In this document: positions 46,642-57,830 of the stretch, piece after piece
How the letters are laid out: each line of letters opens with the position of its first letter
Position numbering within the stretch: position 1 is the first letter of the stretch
DNA from: Hordeum vulgare subsp. vulgare
Lineage: Eukaryota > Streptophyta > Magnoliopsida > Poales > Poaceae
Reading direction: 5' to 3'
Assembly: GCF_904849725.1 (NCBI RefSeq)
Contig: NC_058519.1
Coordinates: forward strand, 184,749,703 to 184,813,702
DNA: 64,000 nt
The notes under the pieces: generated by a model
The model's database searches: none
What the model was told of the DNA's origin: nothing
What the model saw: only the letters and a program-made list of their open reading frames with translations
Translations under genes and position numbers: made by a program

Positions 46642-49150
46642 ACTCCAAGCATTAAGGTTTAACGACTAACAAGGGCACATCAGAATAATTTTACATGTAC
46701 ACAACAGAATACTTCTACAAGTGCAAGTGCACAGAATAAGAACCCAACAAGTACACAATCGCACATAAAGAGTGTTCCACAAAGATTGGATGAAAACCAC
46801 AATTTTTATCTCATCCTCTTCCTCTGCACAATATGCTCTCGCCATTGCTGCCTGCAAGAAGAAAATGATGATAAGGCTTTCAGACGAAGAAAATGATGAC
46901 GACATTTCCTACATTATTATTATTATTGGGATGCATATTTTATCCTTAATCAGCCATATTGAGTAATGCAACAACTGAAATATGATTATCAGAATCTTGT
47001 ATCTAATCCCCATCTGAAATATCAACAATTATCTCAAACAATAAATCTTGTGTTTATGCAACAACTGATGCATGCATAATCAGAAAACATGATTGATTCT
47101 TTCAGTGTGAATCATCTTTTGAATGTATGCAACAACTGATGCATGCATAATGAAAAATGTAGTAAACGAAAAAAGAACCTATACCAGATCGTTAAGGATA
47201 ACGAGCAAAAATAATTGTTTGTCTCTGTTCGTTATGTGCTCGCGAGCATTTACGAGCTGCTCGTTAAGATCGTTAAGAAAACTTTGGAAATGACACCCTA
47301 AGTGGTACATACATGCATCAGTTCCAATTAAAGCTATGATAATCTATAGCATGAAGAAATAATCTATCCAAGCAAGCAAGCAGCAATATGGTACAGGGCT
47401 ACAGACTATGCATAGGCAACACAATGTGCATTTGCATACATGATCTGAATATTTGACATGCATTACCATAGACATAATATCTTCCATCAAACATGAGGAA
47501 AACAAAATGAATATTTGATACTTGATAATTCATAGCAGTCACTCGACTAAACAATAACATATGTCAAATAACAGCTGAGATAACTCGCAAACATAGTTTT
47601 AATAAAACGAAGAGCTCCAAAATTAAAGGTGGTGAAGAAATAAGTAGCAGCACAAGAAAAATCGTGTTGTACTCCTGTCTAGAAACATCAAAGATCACAA
47701 TGATCAAAAGAAAAATCCAATCACGTCTTTCATAGAAGAGGATTCCAATCACGTACATACTGAGAGAACTAAAAAACTGAAACTCGCCGATTCTTCGACG
47801 CCGTTAACCGCAGTACTACTAGGCACCCGATTTCATGTTCGGCTGTTATAGCTGTCCGTGGTTTCTATACCTACAATTTGCATGCATGTGTGATTTCTAG
47901 TGTCACATCAAAACTGATTTCATGTGCGGCTGTTATAGTATATATACACACACCAGAAGCAGGTATTTAATTAGCAATTTTTTGCAGCAATTTAATTAGT
48001 AATTTGCTTGTATAGGAAGATGGATATGTTATTACTAGACATCAAGTAGTTCTTACATTTTCTATAAACAATTCGTTGATGAAAGGAACATTGCGTGCAA
48101 ATTGATTTTATAAATTATTGTCGAGATAGGTAATTAAACTATAATTCTATTTATGAACCCTGAACAATGGGTGTACGCAAGGGAGTTTCGAGGAAGACTG
48201 CAATAGGCGAGACACCAACCATTTTTAAAACTTTTTGTTAAGACCTGATGCGGAGACAACAAAGTGTAACATTAGACCAATCCTTTTTGTTTCTCTAGTT
48301 ATAAGTCGCCTTGTTCATATGTGTTACCCAACTATCAAGTTTTTGTATAATTTTTTGTGTTCATATGACAAATGAAAATTATTTTGTTGTATCTGTTTAT
48401 TTGGCTTGTGACATATTACCTGACCGGTTCTAGACACATTCTTATAATCTATAGGAGCAGCTAGTAACTCATTCCTCAACAGTAAGGACTATAATTTTGT
48501 AGTGGACTAGTTACGTGGAAAATACAGGGTCGAGCTCATCCACAAGGTTGCCCTCCTTGCACGAACAACAAACTATACGACAACAGGAGAGCTTGACCAG
48601 AACTTGTGATTTTACACGTGGTAAGCTTTTGCTTCTTACGCTGGTTCTCTGGTCGTGGCTCAGGCACCAAGTTAGTCTTTTATATTTTTTATTAAGCTAT
48701 GCTACAATATATAGTTTTGTAATTTGTCTAAATTTATTGTTAAAAATTTGGTTATCTACAACGGAATCTTATAAGAGCCAAGGACTGTATATGTCCAGCA
48801 ATGCTAAGCGATAGGCCTTTCCAGAGCACGAGGAAAAGTCACAAGCAGCAGGAGAGTACACAACGTTGTTACCCATGTGCACACTTCTTATTTGGCAGCA
48901 CCTACATTATCTTTGATATTCCAAAAAAAGTTATAAGATTATAAGATTGCATCATCATGTATCACAGGTAGAACATGGACATTGAAAAAGACACATACAT
49001 GCCCTTTTAGTTGCTTATTACTAGGCAATTTAGAGCTAGTTATTAAAAAAAGATGTGGAAACCCTATAGTAGACCATGATGCGGCGCCAATTTCATAATA
49101 ACATTGAGTTATGAACACAAAGGAGCGAAAATTTATTGATGGTGACTTAC
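46642..49150. other. Interior of CACTA element G, mostly without recognisable genes
   Basis: A/T-rich DNA. An inverted repeat TAACGAGCA/TGCTCGTTA flanked by direct copies of GATCGTTAAG lies at 47187-47277. A plus-strand open segment (48515-48632, Ser/Thr/Gln-rich) ends at a donor-like ACGTG/GTAAGC. A minus-strand segment near 46880-46800 follows an acceptor-like TTCTTGCAG. Either could be an exon remnant of a CACTA gene or a captured gene, but neither is identifiable. Confidence 0.4.
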
Positions 49151-50335
49151 CCTGTATTAAGCCGAGATAAAAATAAAAGGTGGAGGTGCTTTTGTTCCTC
49201 CTGATGAAGCAGCGCATCGGTGCATCCCTTGGTCCAGGCTACGTGGAAAGCATAGAGATCAATTAAATCATCATGTAGAACCCCTAAATAGAAGTAAAGC
49301 TTCTATGTATCATTATACCCACAATAGAAATAGGCAAGAATCGATTCCAATTGTCACAATAAGCAACTTCCATATATGAACAAACCAAACACCCTAATAT
49401 GGTTTTACTAAGTTGGTCCTGCAATCTCACTGCCTTAGCTGGTCACCAAAAAGTAACGCGTGAACTCATGGTGAAACCAAATGGAGAAAATAAAGAGGAT
49501 AAGGTCAACATGCTCCTCGCTTCTAGTAGTAAATCCTTGCATCACAAGATATCACACATATAATCCCAAAAAGGAGCAACAAAGATTGTTGACGCAGCGG
49601 ATGTAAATTGCCCATCGCATCTTGACTCGTATTTAAGACAAATTTCATAATTTTTTGATAAAACGCTCCGAACCTGCTGCAAATCATTCCCGCGATTGCA
49701 TCTAGCATATCCACAGATACCACTACGGGCGAAGAGATGGCTTGAAATGGATAAATGAAACTATGAGACCATTTCCGCAATCAACAGCTGCAAATCTGAA
49801 GCGGGTTGACTTAAAATAAGGACCAAACGCGTGCCAAATCCTCAAGAAACGCACCAAGCAACGCACAAATCAACCAAATCTTAATAGCCGGAGGGTAGGG
49901 AAAGGCGAGGATCCGGGCGCACCTGCTTGAGCGAGGAAGGGAAGGTGATCCTGCCACACTCGAGCGGCGAGCGAACGACGGAGACGGCAGCGTCGCACGA
50001 GCGACGGTAGACGCAGGCGCACGCGACGACATCGCGGCACGGGGGCCAGCGCTTGGCGCCAGCGTTGATGCGGTGGACGATGTCGGTGAGCAGCTCCGGC
50101 AGCAGGCGGGACCACTGTCCTCATCGGCATCCCCCTCCTCCTACTCCTGGAGGCGGCTGAGGGCGTCCTCCGGGGCGACCCTCGGGTGGAGTTGGATCCA
50201 TGCCTGTCGCCGGATGGATCTAGGAGCCGCCGGAGCTGCGACGTGAGAGGAGGATAGGGGGAGGGCTGGTGGCGAGCTATAGGAGGAGGAATAGGCCGGC
50301 GTGGGTGGCGGCGGCGGCGAGGGAGAGGGGATCAT
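49151..50335 (-). pseudogene. Captured Tubby-like F-box protein gene fragment (exon 1, intron 1, exon 2) inside CACTA element G
   Basis: Minus strand. Exon 1 (to 49923) encodes, just before its end, [33 protein letters not shown] and [16 protein letters not shown], the F-box region of plant Tubby-like proteins. It ends CAG/GTGCGC, a valid donor. The intron is 49922-49239 and ends at an AG acceptor. Exon 2 (49238-49151) starts [15 protein letters not shown] and continues [14 protein letters not shown], the start of the Tubby domain, followed by donor GTAAGT. Phase is 0 across the junction, as in the family. Upstream (50335-50110) is a C/T-rich leader and N-terminus with one TAG and a 1-base frame slip. 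The rest of the Tubby domain is absent. The parent would act as an SCF ubiquitin-ligase adaptor and phosphoinositide-binding protein. Confidence 0.85.
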
Positions 50336-51287
50336 GGAGAGAGAGGAGCTAGGTTACGAGACAGAGAGGGGGGTGACGCTGGACTTAGGCGGGCTCTCTC
50401 TCTCTCGTGGGCTCCTATTTTTTCTCCTTTTCTCTATGGATGGATGGAGGGATGTGGGGGTGGAGAGCGAGATGGATAGATGGATGGATATGCGCCACAT
50501 CATCGATCCATGGAACAAATGTTTCCACCAATAGGAATTAAGCTCATGCAATTGTGTTCTTTTTATTTTTCTTCTAATTTTTTCTACCCTCTTGACCGAC
50601 GAAGGAGGGCAAGTACTAACTGCATCCACATCGGTGAATGTTCCGGCGGCCTTGTCTAGGACCACGTGAACCAGCCCGACTGCTACCACACATGAATCCA
50701 CGAATGAGAAGTAACCTATCGTGTGGCTGTTTCCACCCTCAAGTGAAGACGACGGTGCTGTTCATGAAGAGGGTCACACTCTGGAGCCACGTGGCGGGCT
50801 TCTAAAGCTAATTTTTTATTTAAAGAGTTTTCTGCCGAATCAGAAAGAAATCAGATGGAATCGAAAGGAAATCGGTCAAACAATTTTGCACAAGGGTGCA
50901 TCTTGGAATGGCATACAATGTTGCTAAAGGGAGGTTTCATTTTCTTTGGACGTAAAATTCATTTTCCTTCTGTGGCCTTGTCGACACCTATACAAGACAC
51001 ATAGGCGAAATTGTTGAGTTTTCTGCGTAGTCTCCTCTGTTTAAGCCTATGACCTTCTTAATTTTTTCATGGAGGACCTACAATGCGGGCATAAATAGAG
51101 CTACACATGTCAGTGACCATTTTGGAAAATGGGATTATGACCTTCTTGATAGAGATGGCCAAAATTTTCTACGGTTTGGACCCTATTAGACACCCCATGA
51201 CCTTTTTGTAGATCTTAGTCATAGATCTATGACCAATAAAACCGCCGTCAATATTTTTTGTCATAAACGAGATTATTTCTTGTAGTG
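50336..51287. repeat. Right subterminal and terminal region of CACTA element G
   Basis: It contains a GATGGAT-rich stretch (50430-50500), then subterminal words (TATGACCTTCTT, CATGACCTTTTTG, GGTCATAG) and the terminal TTATTTCTTGTAGTG. The first 150 bp may still be captured 5' flank of the Tubby-like gene, since it is C/T-rich on the minus strand. No transposase was seen. Confidence 0.6.
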
Positions 51288-51290
51288 TTA

Positions 51291-52787
51291 TCCAGTCTTC
51301 CTTGACACGATACTCTTGATGACTTACCACACAAGCTAAGTAACCTTTGTTGGGAAGGCATCCCATTCTCACTAGTACAAGTTATTCCACCAACAACTGG
51401 GAGCATATGACCATGCATCTCAAGGGTCCGCTCCACAACAGTTGGTCAGAAGGCAAAAAGTCACTCAGGAGACAAGCCTGCTTCAGGGATCAAGCACGTG
51501 GACCCAATACATATGATGGACAGGTTGCCAAGGACATATGATTCAGTCATACAATGATGCCAGATGGTGAGAATCCAACTATTGCATGAGCTATATAAGA
51601 AGAAGGGCAATGCCAGTTATACACTTCAGTGAGATGACCAACAATCTATGGATAAGCTATAGGGGACACGGATGAACCCTTGCCTGTATTTCTTTGGTGA
51701 CGACACCACGCCTATGTTCTGAGCTGTTTTCGCCCGTCCGGGGTGGATGCCGACTTTTAATTCTCTTGTCAGCAACTAGCCTATGTTCTGAGCTGATTTT
51801 CGGTCGTGTGTGGTAGTTGTTGAATTTCTTTCCGTAGTAGTGACCCTATCCTCCGAGCTTTTTCTCGGTCGTCTTAGGGAATTGCTACTTTGTTCTTATC
51901 AACACCGTCTCATGCTCTGAGCTGCTTTTCAGCCGTCTTGAGTCGGGGTTGAGTTACTCCAGTAATGTCCCAGATCCGAGTAGTAAAGACCGTTCTGGTT
52001 GCTACTGGTTTATTAGCCGGTTTTATCCAAGGGTTCACACGGTCGTTGCCCTAACACTACAACTTTCTAAGTATTATGCCTTCCGTAATATTGTACCTGG
52101 CAGCATCCATGGTCATCTGAAGAATAAAGAACACATCAGGCCAAGCTCTTTCTACTAAGGATCCAGGCAAAGAGCACCATAATATAGGAGCAAGATTGGC
52201 CACAGAGGTATGATAATGGTTGCAAGATCAACATTGTACAGATACTAAAAACATTCTGGTTTGATACCAATCACCATGGGTACACAACCCATGGGGTCTA
52301 TTCCCATTCCAAGGACCATATATCGATTGAACCCGCTCCGCCCAACCAGATATGCTCAGAATCGTCATAAGGGGATATTCGAATCTGTGAGGACGACTCA
52401 ACAGTTCGATTGCAGCAACAGTGTTAAAGCATTTCAGGGCCTACTATTCACCTAAGGATGTCGACAAACGGAACGACCAGAATGTTGGATGACAACCTCG
52501 GAGCATGTGTCCTCACATATGGGAACCATTCCAAGGATAGCCTGCCGTGAACAAGATCTATATGCCAGAACCTCTTTCAGTCAAGTCAGCAGACATAAAT
52601 GGATGGAAGTCATAGTAACATATGAGGATCCCGTGAAACAAACCACCTCGAAGCCATGTAGTGAGTCAGATAACCCAGTGGGAGCATCATACCAAGGCAA
52701 AAAGGAAACCTTAGTTGGAAACGGTTTCCTCAAGTGGGGATATCCATGCTTGAACCCTGAGCAACCAAATCTCGAGGACCGGATTTC
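51291..52787 (+). other. Internal region of element F, right part
   Basis: About 1.5 kb resumes after the TTA duplication of G. It includes a four-copy tandem repeat (51713-51960) and no protein domain. Small open frames (51949-52158, 52489-52809) are unremarkable, and the last runs across the polypurine tract. Confidence 0.55.
51713..51960 (+). repeat. Four-copy degenerate tandem repeat (about 65 bp unit) in element F
   Basis: The core TATGTTCTGAGCTG(A/C)TTTTC(G/A)G(T/C)CGT recurs near 51714, 51781, 51848 (as ATCCTCCGAGCTTTTTCTCGG) and 51912, each followed by a T-rich stretch. Confidence 0.8.
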
Positions 52788-52804
52788 TTTAAGGGGGGTA
52801 GGTT
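52788..52804 (+). other. Polypurine tract of element F
   Basis: TTTAAGGGGGGTAGGTT sits directly before the 3' LTR at 52805, in the context CTCGAGGACCGGATTTC. Confidence 0.88.
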
Positions 52805-55800
52805 TGTAAGACCCTGGATTTTGCCCATTTCTTTTCTGTTGATTTTGGTCTGGATTTTCTTTTCTGTGGCTTGGAACCTAAAGGGATCACCCTTGTTTTC
52901 TCTTCCCTAGTAACTTACCAACCTCCAAACCATCCCAAGACCTTATCTTTTCCATCTTGAGCCAATCCCAATAATATTTTCCCTAGGAATATTCCTTTTT
53001 CTATTAAAGGAATAACCCTGTTGCCATGGGTTGTGAAGCAACCCACATTTCTATCATTCCAAAAATTCCCAAATAATTCTCATAAATCTCTTGGGTCATA
53101 TCTTCCTCGGATATGAAAAAAAATCCTCCCTTGCCATGTCCAAAAATATTCCTCAAATATTCCTTTTCTGATTTTGCCCTAGTTATCCAGTTGTGAAGAA
53201 AGTACCCTTTATATGTCCTTGCTTGCTCTCAAAAATTTTGGGAACTCTTTCCTATCCATATCATTGCCTCATGACAAAATTCAACCTCATTTGGCTAGTA
53301 AATATTTCTTGGCAAATTTCCAAAATTTCTGATCCGCAGGAAGCATTGTGAAACAAGTGCTAGCTAAGAGTATTCAAATGAGTTGAAACTTTGCCATGAT
53401 CTCAATATGCTCAAATCATGACTCTCCACCAAATTTGAGCATCACCTCATCAACTATGTGAGCACATCAGGAAATCTTTGCCTCTGGTCATTATTTTGGT
53501 TTGTGAAGCAACTGTACTTTATGTTGCTCCATAATTTCTGCGAGGAAATTCTACTACCTATAAAACATATTTCCACCAAATTTGGGCTCATTCTATATAA
53601 CCATTTTCCATCAATAATTTTCCTAAGATTCTGATCAGGGGGATGCTGTATGAAGGAAGTACCACTTTGGTTTATCCAGATGGTATGGAATTTATAAAGT
53701 GTCTTCATATGCCTAAATAACTCATATCCTCCAAATTTCATCTCCATCTCAGTTTTTATGTGAGTCCAACATCAAAATCTCTGTTCTGGACCAGATTGGG
53801 TAGTTACAAAGCAACTATATTGAATCTTGGTCCTTTTCTTCTCAAACTTCCGAGGACTGTAGTCCTTCCTACCGTAAACCTCCCAAACATCATATTTGGC
53901 CCTTATCACTTCTCTGATTACCTCAGTGATGTGCCCAAGTTTGTTGCACAAAACTTCTAGTGAATTCTTCCATCCATTCTTAGCTCCTTTTGGTGATTTA
54001 TCACCTCAGAGGGATTACTCCTTGGAAGGACTCCCTGCTAGACATCGTGAGGCATGCCATGGTGCATCGAGTGCGCTAGTTCATGCGGTGACCATAAGTT
54101 TGGCATGCCGTGCGCGCGCTCTGTCAGTTGGGACCCTCGGTTCCGACCATTTCCTCGCCCCTTCGGCACCCAATCATGTCGAGGGGATTCCCCTTGTTGT
54201 CTCCTTCCTCCTAGACCCCTCTCCCCCTCCAAATTCTTCCTCGTCGCTCCGGGACGAGCTCCGCCCTGTTTTGCCCTGGACCGCCATTGTCATCTCTTCC
54301 CCGAGCTCGAGCCGTCGTCCCCGCCTCAATTGCTCGCCATGGCCGCCGCCCTCTCCGGGCTAAATTCGCGTAGTGTTGAGCCCCTCCCTCCCTCTTGCCA
54401 CCACAAGACCACAACCCAGAGCCAGACAATCCTCTCCCTCCTCTCCATTCCTCGCCGGAACCACTCTGGGCCCGTCTCCCCCATGTCTGGCTACCGCCAT
54501 TCCCCGCCTCCGCGGCATGCCTCCGTTCCACCACTTCTTGGCGTTCGTGTCGAACCGGAATGGAAGCGGTGCTCCTCCCTGAGCCCGTCAGTACCTGCAA
54601 CTCTGCAGGAGGTGGCCTGAGCCACCAGAACGATCACCCACGCCGGCAGCCCTCCTCGGCTCTGCGTGCGGCTTCACGGGGGAAGAGGGAGGAGCGGGAG
54701 GAGGAGAGAGACAGAGGAGGGTAAACGCGGGCCCCACGCGTCGGTGACCCAGAGATCGGCCCTGCCTCACCACATCACATAAGTGGAGGCGCCCGGCGAT
54801 AAATATATTTTCCCCACTGGGAAACGTATTTCCTCAAAGACGCCGTCAGTTTTTCCAGCCAGGACCAGATAGTAAATGTTTTTCTTCACAGATAGGTCCC
54901 TGAAACAAAAACCATTATATCTTTTTCATCCCACGTATTCGTATCGTCGAGCCCGTCATGTTGGTATCATTTTCATTATGTGTTCACATAGTGGAAATAG
55001 CCATTATGCTCATGCCTCTAATCAGCCCCCTTCGAGAGAGAACCTTTTCCGACGATCCTTCCGCGGACTCTCCGAACCTCTCCCCGATGGTTCCATCACC
55101 CCCAGGCAAGCCACAACCCTCATTTTCATAATTGCATTACAATATCATAGTTTAACCTATTACTTTAATCGCAATTATAATTATTTGTAGTATGGATTAG
55201 ATTACGCAATGTTTGAATAAATTCTTGAATAGGCGACTAGCACGTTGAGTACGAGGTCGTTAGTAACTAGAATTTTACCCACTAGTCGATGCCATGTCGT
55301 TGAAGATTACTGTCTATGATTATTTTGGGTTTCATCCGGTAGTTTGTGGATATGAATCAATAGCAGTGGCTTGAGCTTATTGGTTATGGGATTACTATGA
55401 AATCGGAGTGTCAGCTATGACAGAAATATTATTCGGGGATAAGATACTTAGTTGGTTGATCGAGAGTCACCTATCCCGGCTGATCCGTGCAGCCACATTT
55501 GCCGGTATGGGATGGCCTTAACTTGGTCTGATCGCGTGTTCTTTTATTGGTACCACCAAAGATGGAAGGTTATGCGCGCGCTATCCTGGCCTGGTAGGCT
55601 GCGATAACCTTGTGAGCCAGTTGAGTTGTTTGGGGTACCCGTCCCCGTTTGGGACAGTTTAGCTTGGCCACAACGGTGGCATGTGTCATGAGGACACAGG
55701 GGCCACTCAAGGCAGGACTCCGGGGGAGGATGAATGCCGGTGGTATGATGGGAGAGTCATGGGCCACGCAGGTTTCGTTGTAGCAATACTGGTCGATCCG

Positions 55801-56527
55801 AATGGGATCATGAGGTCAGTGCTCCATGATGTGGGTAAAGTGTGCAACCTCTGCAGAGTGAACAATCTATTCGAGTAGCCATGTCCATGGTATTGGACAG
55901 CCCGTCTATACCTCACTAGGTGGTCAACCATAACCATGGTAGTGATAATAATAATGGAAGAACTCGTCTGAGTATGGTAGCAGTTCGGCATCATGCCAGT
56001 GACAAGTCTTGGTGCCCGTCTTGAGGATATTTGTTGAAGGTTCTTGGTGAGATCACAAGTTGGTCACCAGAGTATGGTGAGAGTAGCCTGGTATAGTTAT
56101 TTTCAACTATCCCTTCGGTGATGATAAATCATTACCTAATCTTGATTGCTATGATGTTGTCTTGCCTTAATGCTGATGTTTGTTGTGAGCTTGCGAGTAC
56201 ATTCAAAGTACTCACCTCGCGTGTCATGCCGGTTTGCAAGTTATGACATGATTACTTGCTTGTCGAGGATCCCGAGTTGCGAGCTAGGATACGCGTTTCA
56301 GCCAGAGTCCCTGTGGAGTGGAGTTCATCACAACCATCGTTGTTCCACTACTAGCGTAGAATTTACCATAGGCGGGTGTAGTATCGCTGTAATCCAAGTA
56401 CCCTTGTAACCTTTTCCATAGTAATAAAGAGTTGATTTGTTCTATGCCAACGGTGCCGTATTACAGAAGACTTGTCCCTGGGATGGAATACGGGGCATTC
56501 CGGTTTCCTCTGGGCCGGGGTGCCACA
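52805..56527 (+). repeat. 3' LTR of element F
   Basis: It begins TGTAAGACCCTGG and ends GGCCGGGGTGCCACA, and aligns with 30487-34240. The GC-rich middle is at 54040-54800. ATGTT at 56528-56532 is the right target duplication. Confidence 0.92.
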
Positions 56528-57205
56528 ATGTTACAACTTGGTTCTAGACAAAGAGGGTTTTAGGATTATTTAGTGAACCAAACCACGTGGGAATGAGGTG
56601 AAATTTGGTGTGGCCACCAAATTTAGCTTGGGAAGGTTCGTGGAATTTTCTAGGATTTTATTGGAAATATTTCCTTTGGAAATATTCCAAAAGATCAAAA
56701 CAGATAGAATAGGTTTTCAAGGTTTTGCTCAAATATTTTAAATATAAATAGGGGTTGAAAATCTTATGTATGGAAAATATATGTCCTTTGAGTATCTCCA
56801 AATTTTCTTAGATTTTTCTAAGGTAGAAAAGTAATTTTCCATATAGAAATATCATTTATGGCCTCAAAAATGGACATGCATATAAAACAGGAAAATAATT
56901 TGTAAAATAATTATTCTATGATTTTGGAGGGTTAAAATAGTTTGGGAATAATCATGGTGTAAGAGCACTCCCTTGAAATCAAGGACTTGTAGTGCAAGCC
57001 AAAGCAAGGTTTTGAAATAGTCAAAAATAGGAAAAAGAATATTTGGGAATAATCATGTTATGAAAATATGGTTTTTGAATCCACTCATTCAAGAAATCAA
57101 ACATACAATGACAAACATGGCACTCACAACATTGGTTTTTGAATTTTTTTAATAAACTCAGATTTTGAAACTAAAGTGGAATTGAGATAAAAATAGGGTG
57201 TGACA
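56528..57205 (-). repeat. 5' LTR of element A, outer portion
   Basis: This continues the LTR begun at 27015 after removal of F. It is A/T-rich and ends (plus strand) AATAGGGTGTGACA, so the minus strand starts TGTCACACCCTATTTT, parallel to the starts of E and C. The first five bases are the duplicated ATGTT of F. Confidence 0.85.
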
Positions 57206-57444
57206 ACGACATGGCCGTCTGCTTCGCCGATGAATCGAGGAAGTGGGCCGGCAACCCCCTGTTCATTCTCTTGAGCAACCTCGCCTTCTTCCACACGGAG
57301 CTTGACCTCTCCAATGGTTTCAAGAAGCTGCCGCCAGGAGCTGACGTTTTTGCTGTCGCGGACAAGGTGAACCCTCGCCAACATGGTCCTTACGGTCTCA
57401 AGGGTCCAAGGGGGCCGCCGGAGTTAGTTCTGACCCGCTCGTGA
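57206..57444 (+). pseudogene. 3' exon of an unidentified gene, truncated by element A
   Basis: The frame NDMAVCFADESRKWAGNPLF, LSNLAFFHTELDLSNGFKK, then LPPGADVFAVADKVNP and GPPELVLTRS ends at TGA 57444. It begins exactly at the outer end of the A LTR, is open across the presumed ACGAC duplication, and has balanced gene-like composition unlike the flanking repeats. I do not recognise the family. There is no signal peptide or membrane helix, and a short hydrophobic block lies at LFILLSNLAFF. It could be the last exon of a host gene whose upstream part lies left of the nest, or a gene fragment carried by another element. Confidence 0.55.
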
Positions 57445-57830
57445 TGTTTCCAACCCATCCTGTACTTAAGACACAATATGTATCTCGCATTAGTCCATGC
57501 ACTATTTCCGTTTGTGTTGAACTAATATCTGTATGTGACCGCATTTTATCCCCCTTCGATTTCCTTCTGGTGTTCGTATAGATGTTACCTTTGTGTGCTT
57601 TGGTTGCCCACCAACAATGTGATGCCGTGATTGCCTCGAGGAATGGGTCCTTAGCATTCTGTAGGCAAAGACACGCCGCCGGCGAGTTTTTCCTCATTCG
57701 TCTTTGATGCTGCCGCGGGTTTTGTTGAGCAGGCTCGAGACAAAACAGGAGCGCGACCAGGAAGATAACAAGGTCCCATTGCGCAGCGGTTCACCATACA
57801 AACAGGCCTTGGTCGTGAAGGGGAATATGC
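57445..57830 (+). other. Possible 3' flank of the truncated gene
   Basis: This mixed-composition, apparently low-copy sequence follows the stop codon. I see no repeat signature, LTR terminus or clear polyadenylation signal. It could be a 3' untranslated region or a decayed repeat. Confidence 0.35.

Larger units (their letters stand above)
35660..51287. mobile_element. Element G: CACTA (En/Spm-type) DNA transposon carrying a captured gene fragment
   Basis: Ends are CACTACAAGAAATAA (35660) and its inverse TTATTTCTTGTAGTG (51287), flanked by TTA duplications (35657-35659, 51288-51290), the 3-bp duplication expected for CACTA elements. Both subterminal regions are rich in GGTCAT/ATGACC-type words. 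Removing nested Gypsy H leaves about 5.1 kb. I see no CACTA transposase (TnpD/TnpA) ORF, so it is probably non-autonomous. It holds two exons of a Tubby-like F-box gene on the minus strand (49151-50335). Confidence 0.92.
30487..56527 (+). mobile_element. Element F: complete long-LTR Gypsy-like element with no recognisable coding capacity
   Basis: Perfect ATGTT duplications flank it (30482-30486, 56528-56532). LTRs are 30487-34240 (3754 bp) and 52805-56527 (3723 bp). The primer site is TGGTATCAGAGC at 34246 and the polypurine tract is TTTAAGGGGGGTAGGTT before 52805. Removing the nested CACTA element G leaves about 10.4 kb, of which the internal region is only about 2.9 kb and shows no gag, protease, RT or integrase. 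It therefore looks like a large retrotransposon derivative that depends on a relative's proteins. In the first 130 aligned LTR bases I count 9 substitutions between the copies. Confidence 0.9.
15513..57205 (-). mobile_element. Element A: minus-strand long-LTR Gypsy retrotransposon hosting most of the nest
   Basis: Read right to left, A has a 5' LTR (57205 to 27015, split by element F), a primer binding site near 27010, a leader with tandem repeats, gag, a zinc knuckle, then the start of the protease domain at 15513, where element C is inserted. RT, integrase and the 3' LTR lie left of the window. The gag and protease halves rejoin exactly across element B when its TTGGG duplication is removed. 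The LTR without F is about 4145 bp. Outer target duplication ACGAC (57206-57210) is visible on one side only. Confidence 0.85.

Noticed and set aside
48939..49217. 92-codon minus-strand frame read as a single independent gene
   Set aside because: Only its first part (exon 2 of the captured Tubby-like gene) is meaningful; beyond the GTAAGT donor at 49150 it reads into intron sequence.
57211..57444. A complete 77-aa gene starting at ATG 57211
   Set aside because: The frame is open upstream to the exact LTR border, so the ATG is more likely internal to a truncated exon.
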